Positions 1 through 8,912 of a DNA stretch of 64,000 nt are shown piece by piece; the stretch's first letter is position 1, and the number at the start of each line of letters is the position of its first letter. Location of the stretch: the NCBI GenBank assembly GCA_903939515.1, contig CAJAHH010000009.1:36442-100441 (forward strand), in the 5' to 3' direction. The notes beneath the pieces are model-generated. The model saw nothing but the letters and a program-made list of their open reading frames with translations, did no database searches and had not been told where the DNA came from. The DNA is from an uncultured Verrucomicrobiota bacterium. Lineage in GTDB: Bacteria; Verrucomicrobiota; Verrucomicrobiia; Limisphaerales; UBA9464. The translations under genes were made by a program, and so were the position numbers.

Positions 1-1
1 C

Positions 2-118
2 ACGGCGAACTACGAGGGCAAGGCTCGTCGCAAGATGACCAAGGCTGCCGGCAAGAGCAGCGACTACAAGAAGGCCATCGTCACCCTCAAGAAGGGCGAC
101 AAGATCGCTTTGGTGTAA
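2..118 (+). CDS. rplW: 50S ribosomal protein L23, C-terminal fragment (truncated by window start)
   Basis: Frame 2 reads TANYEGKARRKMTKAAGKSSDYKKAIVTLKKGDKIALV*; the N-x-x-GK-x-RR...DYKKAIVTLKKGD pattern matches the L23 C-terminus. Confidence 0.65.
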   Translation, partial: TANYEGKARRKMTKAAGKSSDYKKAIVTLKKGDKIALV

Positions 119-139
119 TCCACCCGAACCGTTTGCTTC

Positions 140-179
140 AACGGCGCAGGACTCGCAAGAGTCCTGCGCCGTTTGTTTT
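140..179 (+). terminator. Rho-independent terminator downstream of the L23-like gene
   Basis: 15-bp perfect stem AACGGCGCAGGACTC-GCAA-GAGTCCTGCGCCGTT followed by a T-rich tract. Confidence 0.85.
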
Positions 180-181
180 GA

Positions 182-420
182 CCCTCTATCTTTCGCAACC
201 GGATTCTTTTCCCTTACAGAGCCTGTCCCTACCGACGAACCCCTCTTACAGAGCCTGTCCCTACTGACGAACCTCCTTACACAGCCTGTCCCTACCGAAG
301 AGCCCCCTTACAGAGAGCCTGTCCCTACCGACGAACCCCTTACAGTGCCGGTCCCTGCTGTAGAACCCTCTATCTTTCGCAACCGGATCTTTTCCCTTAC
401 AGAGCCTGTCCCTACTGTTG
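182..420. repeat. Degenerate ~31-32 bp tandem repeat carrying core TTACAGAGCCTGTCCCTACCGACGAACCCC
   Basis: TTAC-initiated units at about 214, 246, 277, 308, 340 and 397; in addition a ~50 bp near-perfect direct repeat (CCCTCTATCTTTCGCAACCGGAT..TTTTCCCTTACAGAGCCTGTCCCTAC) at 183-231 and 366-414. Confidence 0.9.
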
Positions 421-424
421 AGAC

Positions 425-1864
425 GTGTCGCAGTCGAACCTCTTTGAATTGGGCGGAGCGGCGGGCGCGCCAAACCCGGCCACCCCGGAGGGCATGAGCC
501 CTCCTCGGATTGATACGGAACGATCCATGTCGGCTGCCCCGCTGGCCTCCCGGATGCGACCGCGCACCTTGGAGGAGTACGCAGGCCAGCGGCACCTTCT
601 GGCCCCGGGTCTACTGCTCCGTCGCGCCATTGATGCCGACCGCATCCAGTCCCTCATCTTCTTCGGGCCGCCCGGAACCGGTAAGACCACCCTGGCCCAA
701 ATCATCGCTGCACGCTCGAAGTCCCACTTCGAGAAACTCAACGCGGTAGAATCCAATTTGGCTGAAATGCGCCGTGTTCTACAGGGAGCCAACCATCGGC
801 TTCGCAATACCGGTGAATCTACCCTGCTCTTCATCGACGAAATCCACCGATTCAACCGCGCTCAACAGGATGTGCTCTTGCCCGATGTGGAGAGTGGAGC
901 GGTCAAGCTCATCGGGGCGACGACACACAATCCCTTCTTCTTCATCAACTCCCCGCTGGTCTCCCGATCCCAGGTCTTTGAGCTCCGGTCTTTGGACGAG
1001 TCCGACCTCTTGAATTTGCTCCAACGGGCTCTTTCGGACTCCGAACGCGGTCTCGGTCACCTCCGCATCACCGCCGAGCCCGAGGCGCTGGCTCATCTGG
1101 CCAGAGTCTCCGACGGAGACGCACGCAAGGCGCTCAACTCTATCGAGATCGCCGCCATGACTACCCCTCGAGGGAGCGATGGTATTATCCGCATCTCCCT
1201 GTCCGTGGCCGAGGAATGCATCCAACGGAAGGCGGTGGTTTATGACGGCGAAGGCGATGCCCATTACGACACCATTAGCGCCTTCATCAAGTCCATGCGC
1301 GGCAGCGATCCCGACGCGTCGCTCTACTGGTTAGCCAAGATGATCCATGCCGGCGAGGATCCCCGGTTCATCGCCCGCCGGATTATGATCCACGCCGCCG
1401 AGGACGTCGGATTGGCGGACCCCATGGCTTTGGTACTGGCCACCGCCGCCTGCCAAGCCGCCGAAGTCATCGGATGGCCGGAGGCCCGCATCCCCATCGC
1501 CGAGGCAGCCCTCTACATCGCCACCGCCAACAAGAGCAACTCGGTGGTCAAAGCCATCGATGCAGCTCTCGAGGACATCCGTTCCGGCCGAACGCTGGCC
1601 GTGCCGAACCACTTGCGGGACGGTCACTACGCCGGATCGAAGGTCTTAGGGCATGGCGAAGGCTACCGCTACGCCCATGATTTCCCTGGGCATCATGTCG
1701 CACAGGATTATTTGGGAGCCACCCGTCGTTTCTACGAACCCAGCACTCAGGGGCATGAGCGCAAAATCTCCGAGCGCTTGGACCAGTGGCGCAAGACAGC
1801 AACCGAGAACGGGCCCCATCCCTCAGGGCAGCCCAGCACGACGAAGACGTCTCCGACGTTGTGA
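425..1864 (+). CDS. rarA: Replication-associated recombination protein A (RarA/MgsA AAA+ ATPase)
   Basis: RPRTLEEYAGQRHLL, Walker A GPPGTGKTT, Walker B LLFIDEIHRFN, and C-terminal MgsA region (DIRSGRTLAVPNHLRDGHYAGSKVLGHGEGYRYAHDFPGH). GTG start; later ATG starts possible. Confidence 0.93.
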   Translation: MSQSNLFELGGAAGAPNPATPEGMSPPRIDTERSMSAAPLASRMRPRTLEEYAGQRHLLAPGLLLRRAIDADRIQSLIFFGPPGTGKTTLAQIIAARSKSHFEKLNAVESNLAEMRRVLQGANHRLRNTGESTLLFIDEIHRFNRAQQDVLLPDVESGAVKLIGATTHNPFFFINSPLVSRSQVFELRSLDESDLLNLLQRALSDSERGLGHLRITAEPEALAHLARVSDGDARKALNSIEIAAMTTPRGSDGIIRISLSVAEECIQRKAVVYDGEGDAHYDTISAFIKSMRGSDPDASLYWLAKMIHAGEDPRFIARRIMIHAAEDVGLADPMALVLATAACQAAEVIGWPEARIPIAEAALYIATANKSNSVVKAIDAALEDIRSGRTLAVPNHLRDGHYAGSKVLGHGEGYRYAHDFPGHHVAQDYLGATRRFYEPSTQGHERKISERLDQWRKTATENGPHPSGQPSTTKTSPTL

Positions 1865-1883
1865 CCGCCGCCGCGAATCAGGC

Positions 1884-2249
1884 TCACATCGGATCGTCCC
1901 GACGGTCGATTTGCCGGCGTTCACGTTTGGTGGGGCGCCCTAGCCCGCGAGCTCGGAACCCCGGTTCTAGTTTTTTCTTCCGGGCCTCTTCACGGGCTTC
2001 AGGCGGCGTCAGATCCTCAGCGAATTGAACGACCTCCGGCGCTGAAACCCGGCGCGGCGGAAAGCCGAGGAGCTTGTAAACCCGGGTAATATCGCCCGTC
2101 CGCGCCGACACGGTCTCCCCGGCCCGAGCCTCCCGGGCAGGCTTGATGGCAACCCCGTCAACCAGCACCAACCCTTCCTTAATGGCCGTCTGGGCCAAGG
2201 ATCGCGATCGGTACAACCGAATATTCCAAAGCCACTGATCCCACCGCAT
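1884..2249 (-). CDS. S4-domain RNA-binding protein (Hsp15/HslR-like)
   Basis: MRWDQWLWNIRLYRSRSLAQTAIKEGLVLVDGVAIKPAREARAGETV is an S4 domain of Hsp15 type; the long ORF to 2909 is an upstream read-through, start placed at MRWDQ. Confidence 0.8.
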   Translation of the reverse strand: MRWDQWLWNIRLYRSRSLAQTAIKEGLVLVDGVAIKPAREARAGETVSARTGDITRVYKLLGFPPRRVSAPEVVQFAEDLTPPEAREEARKKKLEPGFRARGLGRPTKRERRQIDRRDDPM

Positions 2250-2400
2250 GGGAGCAGCATGAAGCATCCCCGCCGAAGCGCCAACCCTTCCGAAGGACGG
2301 ACCGCGATTGAAGATAGACCCGAAGAATTCCCGGTGGAGCCGATCGGAGAATGACCATAAACTCCTTGTTGATGCCTGATGTCGGTGCATGATGTCACCT

Positions 2401-2625
2401 ATGAGAACCGTCATCGATGTCCCCGATGCACTCATCGAGTCATTAGACCAAGTCGGCGCTCTTGAACAGCGCTCTCGGGCAGCGTTGATCCGCGATGCGA
2501 TCACCCAATACCTCAAGGTGAAATCCGTCCCGGCCGCCGAAGAGGCGTTCGGTCTTTGGAGGAAGAGAGAGGTGGACGGCGTCCAATACCAAAAGTCTCT
2601 CCGCGACGAGTGGGGAACCCGATGA
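2401..2625 (+). CDS. Ribbon-helix-helix antitoxin (VapB/CopG-like)
   Basis: MRTVIDVPDALIESLDQVGALEQRSRAALIRDAITQYLK is RHH-like; its stop overlaps the PIN toxin start (ATGA). Confidence 0.78.
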   Translation: MRTVIDVPDALIESLDQVGALEQRSRAALIRDAITQYLKVKSVPAAEEAFGLWRKREVDGVQYQKSLRDEWGTR

Positions 2626-2987
2626 AGGCCGTTTTCGACACCAACATCCTGGTCGACTATCTGGCCGGCATCGAGGCGGCCAAGGACGAACTGGCCCGAT
2701 ACCGCATCCGGCAAATCAGCATCATCACCGTCATCGAGTTGATGGTGGGCGCCAAGGAGGCCGGAGAAGAAGCGTCGATCCGGGGATTTCTGTCCTCGTT
2801 CGAGGTTCTGGAGCTGTCGACTGAAATTGCCCACGAGGCCATCCGCCTGCGCAGGCAATTGCGACTCAAGATCCCCGACGCGATCGTCTACGCAACAGCA
2901 CGGACTCAAGGCTGCTTGCTGGTGTCCCGCAATACCCGGGAATTAAAGTCCGAGTGGCCTGACATTCGCATCCCTTACCGACTCTGA
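2622..2987 (+). CDS. PIN-domain ribonuclease toxin (VapC-like)
   Basis: MKAVFDTNILVDYLAG..., internal E residues, LRLKIPDAIVYATARTQGCLLVSRNTREL acidic PIN motif; translationally coupled to the RHH gene. Confidence 0.87.
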   Translation: MKAVFDTNILVDYLAGIEAAKDELARYRIRQISIITVIELMVGAKEAGEEASIRGFLSSFEVLELSTEIAHEAIRLRRQLRLKIPDAIVYATARTQGCLLVSRNTRELKSEWPDIRIPYRL

Positions 2988-3135
2988 TCCGGGGTCCGGA
3001 CTCCGGAGGCCCGCACGAGCCCCGATACCGTCTCTTGCGCGACCGGATCACTCGGTTTTCTACGACTCCCGCGAAAGGGACTGCGCAAAAAGAAATCGTT
3101 GGTCGCAGCCCGTTGCATTCTTAGGCTCCACAGCC

Positions 3136-4149
3136 ATGAGCGATCTATCGAAGTCGCGGCTCCAAGAACTCTTGGCGGCGGCGTCCCGAGCACGGCTATG
3201 GGTCATCGGCGATGTAATGCTAGACCAATTTGTCTGGGGTCGGGTGAGTCGTATCTCGCCGGAGGCCCCGGTGCCCATCGTGGATTTTGACCGGGAGAAT
3301 CTTATGCCCGGCGGAGCGGCCAATGTTGCCCGCAACGTCACCGCCCTGGGCGGCAGCGCCGATTTAGCCGGGGTGATTGGCAAGGACGAGGCCGGCCAAA
3401 CCCTCCGGGATTTGCTCGCCTCCGAACGCATCGGCTGCCGCAGTCTTGTCACCTCGGCACGGCGACGCACCACCACCAAAATGCGCATCGTCGCCGGGCA
3501 ACAGCAGATCGTGCGCCTCGACCGCGAAACCCGGGGTGAGATCGAAGCAGCCGCCACCCAGGCACTGCTGACCAAACTCGAGCGTGCCCTTCCCCGACTC
3601 GATGGCGTGGTGGTGGGCGACTACGGCAAAGGAGTCGTCACCCAGGCGCTCCTCGACGGGATCCGGGATCGCTGCAAAGAAGTGGGTTGCTGGCTGAGCG
3701 TCGATCCCAAGCCAGTGCACCAACTCAACTTGCGCGGGCTTTCCTTGATCACTCCCAATCGCAAGGAAGTCTTCGAGTTGGCTGGAGTAGAAGACTCGGT
3801 CCGCGCAACCAATCCCATGTCCGACTCACCGCTTCAGGAAGCCGTTCGACGACTTCAGGAAACCCTGCGGCCCGCCCTGTTGCTGGTCACCCTGGGCGAA
3901 TTAGGCATGCTCTTGTGCCGGCGCAACGAGCCCCCCTTCCATGTCCCCACAGTCGCCCGCGAAGTCTTCGACGTCTCCGGAGCCGGAGACACGGTCATCG
4001 CCGCCTTCACGTTGGCCATCGCAGCTGGAGCCTCGCCGGTCGAAGCGACCGTCTTTTCCAACCACGCGGCCGGAGTGGTGGTGGGTAAACGGGGTACAGC
4101 CACTGTTAGTCCGGCCGAGCTTCTGGCCACCTTCGACACCCACGCTTGA
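3136..4149 (+). CDS. hldA: D-glycero-beta-D-manno-heptose-7-phosphate kinase (PfkB family)
   Basis: VIGDVMLDQFVWGRVSRISPEAPVPIV, PGGAANVARNVTALGG, DVSGAGDTVIAAF; RfaE-domain I type. Confidence 0.9.
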   Translation: MSDLSKSRLQELLAAASRARLWVIGDVMLDQFVWGRVSRISPEAPVPIVDFDRENLMPGGAANVARNVTALGGSADLAGVIGKDEAGQTLRDLLASERIGCRSLVTSARRRTTTKMRIVAGQQQIVRLDRETRGEIEAAATQALLTKLERALPRLDGVVVGDYGKGVVTQALLDGIRDRCKEVGCWLSVDPKPVHQLNLRGLSLITPNRKEVFELAGVEDSVRATNPMSDSPLQEAVRRLQETLRPALLLVTLGELGMLLCRRNEPPFHVPTVAREVFDVSGAGDTVIAAFTLAIAAGASPVEATVFSNHAAGVVVGKRGTATVSPAELLATFDTHA

Positions 4150-4154
4150 TCCCC

Positions 4155-4709
4155 ATGAGACCCGCGATATTTCTCGATCGAGACGGAACGCTCATCCACG
4201 AAAAGCACTACTTGCACCGCCCTGAAGAGGTCGAATTTTTCGCGGAAGCCGCCCCCGCCCTGAGGCGCTTGAGCGACGCGGGGTTTGCGCTGATCGTGGT
4301 AACCAATCAATCCGGTGTTGGCCGGGGCTATTTCACCGAGGCTGATGTCGATCGGGTCCACGCCCATATCCAGTCCGAAATGGCCCAAGCCGGCGTCAAA
4401 TTCCTAAAATTCTATTCGGCCTTTGAAGCCCCGGATCAACCCAGCCGCGGGCGTAAGCCCTCGCCCCAATTAATCTGGGATGCCCGGGATGAATTTCAAC
4501 TCGACCTCCCGTCTAGCTACATGGTCGGCGACAAACGCATCGACCTCGAGGCCGGTTGGAATGCCGGAGTGAGGCGGAGTTTTCTGGTGCGCACGGGCTA
4601 TGGTGCCGAACTGGAACGCGCCGAAGGATCAGCCCTGAATCCGGGGATTGTCGTCGATGGGTGGCTGCAAGTAGCCGACTGGATTCTGAACTCGCGATCC
4701 AACGACTGA
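4155..4709 (+). CDS. gmhB: D-glycero-D-manno-heptose 1,7-bisphosphate phosphatase (HAD family)
   Basis: MRPAIFLDRDGTLIHEKHYLH, VVTNQSGVGRGYFTEADV, MVGDKRIDLEAGWNAGVRRSFLVRTGYG; follows hldA. Confidence 0.88.
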   Translation: MRPAIFLDRDGTLIHEKHYLHRPEEVEFFAEAAPALRRLSDAGFALIVVTNQSGVGRGYFTEADVDRVHAHIQSEMAQAGVKFLKFYSAFEAPDQPSRGRKPSPQLIWDARDEFQLDLPSSYMVGDKRIDLEAGWNAGVRRSFLVRTGYGAELERAEGSALNPGIVVDGWLQVADWILNSRSND

Positions 4710-4735
4710 ACTAGAGTCTTCAGCAGCCCCCAACT

Positions 4736-5149
4736 TCAGGACTCACTCGCCTCCGGGACTTCCATACGGAAACGGGGGATTCTCACCACGACGCAGCGCC
4801 CAGTATCGTCGACTCCCAGGTAGGAACCCTCGGCCACTGCGGAGTTTGTTCCGATAATGTGCCGACTGTTGTAGCTGAATTTGCCTCCCGGCTCGATCAA
4901 CGGCGTCTCTCCGACCACGCCATCGCCCTCCACCACCAACACCGTGTCGTCCTCATGGGTCACCACCCACTTGCGCCCACGGAGGGTCACCGGAACCGGA
5001 GAGTGATTGTGGATCGAAATAAAGTAGATGAACGAGTGCGGCTTGTCGGACTGGTCAGCCCGGAGACGCTGGTAGAGCAGTCGGTCCACCGTGACTTTCA
5101 GTCCGGGCAATTCGATCATTTCCCCAATGGTTCCCATCTGGCGGAACAC
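4736..5149 (-). CDS. apaG: ApaG domain protein
   Basis: HSFIYFISIHNHSPVPVTLRGRKWVVTHEDD...VVGETPLIEPGGKFSYNS is ApaG-like. Confidence 0.88.
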   Translation of the reverse strand: MFRQMGTIGEMIELPGLKVTVDRLLYQRLRADQSDKPHSFIYFISIHNHSPVPVTLRGRKWVVTHEDDTVLVVEGDGVVGETPLIEPGGKFSYNSRHIIGTNSAVAEGSYLGVDDTGRCVVVRIPRFRMEVPEASES

Positions 5150-5264
5150 TAGTCTGGAACAATTCGGTTGGCCAACAGCGGTTTACTGGACCTCCCAGAG
5201 AATGCGCGCTTGATCGTGGCATCACGCCGCTTACCAGGATATCGTCACCCCGTCGTTCGACACC

Positions 5265-6626
5265 ATGCCCAGCGTTTACATCAAGACCTACGGTTGCCAG
5301 ATGAACGAACGGGACAGCGAGGCTGTCTCGGTACAACTCTTGGCCCGCGGCTACTCCCTGGCTCCCACGGAGAGCGAGGCCGACGTCGTCCTGCTCAACA
5401 CCTGCAGTGTTCGCGACATGGCCGAACAGAAGGCCCTAAGCCGGATGCAGAATGTCATCGGTGCAGACCGCAAGCGCGGAAACAAAAAGATCTTCGGCTT
5501 CTTGGGCTGCATGGCCCAGAGCCGGGGGGGCGAACTCATCGACCAATTGCCCGGAGTCGACCTCGTCCTCGGGACACAGAAGACTCACCGAACCGGGGAA
5601 TACCTCGATGCGCTGCTGTCCGGTTCGCGCGACAAGGTCGTGGACACGGCCGATGAACCCGGCAGCGAGTCGGCCATCCGCGAGCATCTGGGTCATGGCG
5701 TTGGCAACGATTCCCGACCCGTCACAGCCTTTGTCAGCATCATGCAAGGGTGCAACCAGCACTGTACCTTTTGCATTGTACCCTCCACCCGGGGTGAGGA
5801 GCGGAGCCGCCCCATGGAAGACATCGTCGCCGAGTGCCAAGAACTGGCCTCACGCGGGGTCCGCGAGATCACCTTGCTCGGCCAAATTGTCACCAGCTAT
5901 GGCCGCCGGATGTACCCGGTGCTGGACGGCCGCAGCGCCTTCGTCCAACTCATCGAGGCAGTCCATGCCATCGAGGGCATTGAACGAATTCGTTTCACCT
6001 CGCCCCATCCCAAGGGCTACGGCGACGACCTTGTGGATGCCTACGGTCGTCTCCCGAAACTGGTGGAGAGTGCGCACTTGCCCGTCCAAAGCGGATCTAA
6101 CCGTCTGCTCAAGCTCATGCACCGAGGATACACCCGGGAGCGCTTCCTGGAGATCATTGCGAAGCTCCGAGCCGTCCGCCCCGACATGGGGGTAAGCACG
6201 GACATCATCGTCGGCTTTCCTGGCGAAACCGAAGAAGACTTCCAAGAGACGCTTTCTCTCTGCCAGCAAGTCCAGTTCGATCAAGCCTTCCTCTTCAAGT
6301 ACAGCCGGCGACGGGATACCCCGGCGGCCGAGATGCCCGACCAGTTGGCGGAAGAGGTCATTGAGGAGCGCCATCAACGGCTCCTGGCTGAGATCAACCG
6401 CATAGCGATGGCCAAGTTCGAGGCTCTAGTGGGCAGCATAGTGGAGGTGTTGGTTGAGGGCCCCAGCCATCGCAACCCCGCGCGCTACGAAGGCCGGACC
6501 CGAACCAACAAGATCACCGTCTTCGAAGGATCACCCCGGCATCAGGGTCAGCTCCTCAATCTTCGCATTGAGCGGGTGGGTAGCTTCACACTCTACGGCA
6601 ACCCGGCCATCATCGGCCTCGATTGA
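5265..6626 (+). CDS. miaB: tRNA-2-methylthio-N6-dimethylallyladenosine synthase MiaB
   Basis: UPF0004 cysteines (YGCQMNERDSE, NTCSVRDMAEQKALS, GFLGCMAQ), radical SAM CNQHCTFCIVPSTRGEERSRP, C-terminal TRAM. Confidence 0.95.
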   Translation: MPSVYIKTYGCQMNERDSEAVSVQLLARGYSLAPTESEADVVLLNTCSVRDMAEQKALSRMQNVIGADRKRGNKKIFGFLGCMAQSRGGELIDQLPGVDLVLGTQKTHRTGEYLDALLSGSRDKVVDTADEPGSESAIREHLGHGVGNDSRPVTAFVSIMQGCNQHCTFCIVPSTRGEERSRPMEDIVAECQELASRGVREITLLGQIVTSYGRRMYPVLDGRSAFVQLIEAVHAIEGIERIRFTSPHPKGYGDDLVDAYGRLPKLVESAHLPVQSGSNRLLKLMHRGYTRERFLEIIAKLRAVRPDMGVSTDIIVGFPGETEEDFQETLSLCQQVQFDQAFLFKYSRRRDTPAAEMPDQLAEEVIEERHQRLLAEINRIAMAKFEALVGSIVEVLVEGPSHRNPARYEGRTRTNKITVFEGSPRHQGQLLNLRIERVGSFTLYGNPAIIGLD

Positions 6627-6648
6627 GTCGTTCCCAACTGAGGAATAC

Positions 6649-7527
6649 TTACCTCGAGAGCAGCACGAGATACTGCTGGAGGCGCCGTGATTCGACCGCA
6701 TCGCGGCGTTCCTGATAAATCACGTGCACGTTGGCGATCATTCGCTGGAGGCACCGTCGGGGAGAAATGGGCTGCAACAAAATGGCGCTGTCGGAATCGG
6801 GCAGAGCAAAATGGGCCAGTCGTTGACGGGCCTCAGATCGAGTCACCAGACGCCCAGCATGGAAGGCGTCGATTAGCCACTCCCCCTGGGCATCCTGATA
6901 GCGACACAGAAAATGCCCCGGCATGCCAATGCCCACCACCGGGAGGCCGAGGCGACGGGCCACGAACTGATAGAGGCAACACAGCGTGATGGGGATGCCC
7001 CTCCGACGGTCGATCACCCGGTCTAGGTAACTGTTCTCGGGATCAAAGAAGTGCTCTGTATCACCCCGGAAACCCTGTTCTCCAAAGAGCACCGCATTGA
7101 GGGCGGAAATTACCTCTCCTCCGTCTGAAGCCAATTCCACCGCAGGCTCCGCCGCCTGGGCCCACCAATCCAACTGGGCCTGATAAGCCTCGATGGGAGC
7201 CTCGGGATTGCGGGTCTTGGCCAATTTCCAGACGGCCTCCTCTAGGTCGAAGTGCTCGCCGTGCCCCGCACAGAATTCGAGAAACTCCCGGTCGGCATCC
7301 ATCCGCGCCTGAGCGTCCCACAACTCGCGGACCCGGGCTCGGATCACCGGGTCCGGATGCACCCGGTGCGCCTTCAGCCAGGCCTGGGGGCGTCCTCGCG
7401 GCGTCAACTGCTCTCGAATTGCCTCGACCACCCCGCAATCCTCATCGGCCAACAAGGTCAGCAGCGCTTGCTGTCGAGCGATTGAAGGAATAGGCCCGGT
7501 GCCGGTGATGGGGCGATCCAAACTCAT
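6649..7527 (-). CDS. SirB1-like transglutaminase-family protein
   Basis: NSYLDRVIDRRRGIPITLCCLYQFVARRLGLPVVGIGMPGHFLCRYQ typical of SirB1/transglutaminase-like proteins. Confidence 0.85.
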   Translation of the reverse strand: MSLDRPITGTGPIPSIARQQALLTLLADEDCGVVEAIREQLTPRGRPQAWLKAHRVHPDPVIRARVRELWDAQARMDADREFLEFCAGHGEHFDLEEAVWKLAKTRNPEAPIEAYQAQLDWWAQAAEPAVELASDGGEVISALNAVLFGEQGFRGDTEHFFDPENSYLDRVIDRRRGIPITLCCLYQFVARRLGLPVVGIGMPGHFLCRYQDAQGEWLIDAFHAGRLVTRSEARQRLAHFALPDSDSAILLQPISPRRCLQRMIANVHVIYQERRDAVESRRLQQYLVLLSR

Positions 7528-8909
7528 TCCACATCGAACATCTTGCCCGGGTTGAGAATGCCTTGGGGATCGAGTTCGCGTCGTAGACCCCGCATCACCC
7601 GCATGGAGGCATCGCCCAAGAACTTCGGCAGAAACTCCTTCTTGGCCACTCCAACGCCGTGCTCGCCCGTGATGGTGCCTCCAAGGCGAATGGCCTCATC
7701 AAAAATTTCCCGGAAGGCCAAATGAACCCGGTGCATTTCTTCGGTGTTCCGCTCATCCGTCAGGAAAGTCGGATGCAAGTTGCCATCGCCCATGTGCCCG
7801 AAGGTGCCGATACGAAGCCGGTGCTTCTTGGCCACTTGATCCACAAAGCGGATCATCCGGGCGAGTTCGCTGCGGGGCACGGTGGCGTCCTCCAGGATGG
7901 TCGTCGGTGCTACCCGAGCCAGCGCACTGAAGGCCGACCGTCGGGCACCCGCCAGCGCATTGGCTTCGGCCTCGTCGGCAGCCCGCCGAATCGCCAGACA
8001 TCCGTTGGCCTTGGCGATCTCCTCCATGCGCGCCGCCTCGTCAGCCACCTGAGCCGGATGCCCGTCGGTCTCCATCAACAGCAACGCCTCGCAATCGGGC
8101 AACCCGATCTTGGCGTAGTCTTCCACGCAGCGGAGGGTGGTGCGGTCGAGAAATTCCAAAGTGCAGGGAATAATCTTGGCGGCGATAATATCGGACACCG
8201 TTTGGGCCGCAGCGTCCATCGCGTCGAAGGTGGCCACTAGCGTCTGCTTGGCCGCCGGTTGGGGGATCAATCGCAAGAGGATCCGGGTGATCACCCCTAA
8301 GGTCCCTTCGCTGCCGATGAAAAGATCCTTGAGCGAATACCCAGCCACATCCTTCACGCACTTGTTGCCCGTAAAAAGAATTTCGCCGTCGGGCAGCACC
8401 ACCTCGAGGCCCATCACATAGTTGCGGGTGATGCCGTATTTGAGCCCACGCAAGCCACCGGAATTCTCGGCCACGTTGCCACCGATGGTGCTGATTTTCA
8501 TCGACCCCGGATCCGGGGGATAGAATAGGCCAACGGCCGCCGCGGCCTCGGCAATTTGCAACGTGGTCGCCCCCGGCTCGGTCAGGAGCGTCAGGTTGGC
8601 CGGGTCCACCTCTAGGATGCGGTTCATACGCACCGTGCACAGGACGATGCATCCCGGTACTGGCAAGGACCCCCCGCTGAGGCCTGTCCCGGACCCTCGC
8701 GTGACCACCGGCGTCTGGGTCCGTTGCGCCAACCGCAAGACGGCCTGGATGTCGGCGGTGTCTCGGGCGAACACCACGCAACCCGGTTGTTGGGTGAGTG
8801 CGGCCGTACCGTCGAAGGCGTAGACCAGCAGGTCTTCGGCGGCGGTCAGAACCAACTCTGGCCCGAGAATCCGTATCAGTTCGTGAATAATTTCAGGGGA
8901 ACACGCCAT
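7524..8909 (-). CDS. FAD-linked oxidase, glycolate oxidase GlcD-like
   Basis: PVVTRGSGTGLSGGSLPVPGCIVL, PPDPGSMKISTIGGNVAENSGGLRGLKYGITRNYVMGLEVVLPDG, FGHMGDGNLHPTFL, TGEHGVGVAKKEFL. Confidence 0.92.
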   Translation of the reverse strand: MACSPEIIHELIRILGPELVLTAAEDLLVYAFDGTAALTQQPGCVVFARDTADIQAVLRLAQRTQTPVVTRGSGTGLSGGSLPVPGCIVLCTVRMNRILEVDPANLTLLTEPGATTLQIAEAAAAVGLFYPPDPGSMKISTIGGNVAENSGGLRGLKYGITRNYVMGLEVVLPDGEILFTGNKCVKDVAGYSLKDLFIGSEGTLGVITRILLRLIPQPAAKQTLVATFDAMDAAAQTVSDIIAAKIIPCTLEFLDRTTLRCVEDYAKIGLPDCEALLLMETDGHPAQVADEAARMEEIAKANGCLAIRRAADEAEANALAGARRSAFSALARVAPTTILEDATVPRSELARMIRFVDQVAKKHRLRIGTFGHMGDGNLHPTFLTDERNTEEMHRVHLAFREIFDEAIRLGGTITGEHGVGVAKKEFLPKFLGDASMRVMRGLRRELDPQGILNPGKMFDVE

Positions 8910-8912
8910 GGT

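Noticed and set aside
182-420. CRISPR array at the 31-32 bp repeat cluster
   Set aside because: The units are contiguous and degenerate along their whole length with no unique spacers, and no cas genes are present.
261-595. Minus-strand ORFs of 70 and 95 aa encoding repeated GRDRLCK-type peptides
   Set aside because: The peptide periodicity is simply translation of the ~31-bp nucleotide repeat; they overlap rarA and the repeat cluster.
2009-2909. Minus-strand ORFs overlapping the VapBC genes
   Set aside because: They are shadow ORFs; only the S4-domain part (1884-2249) has family-like sequence.
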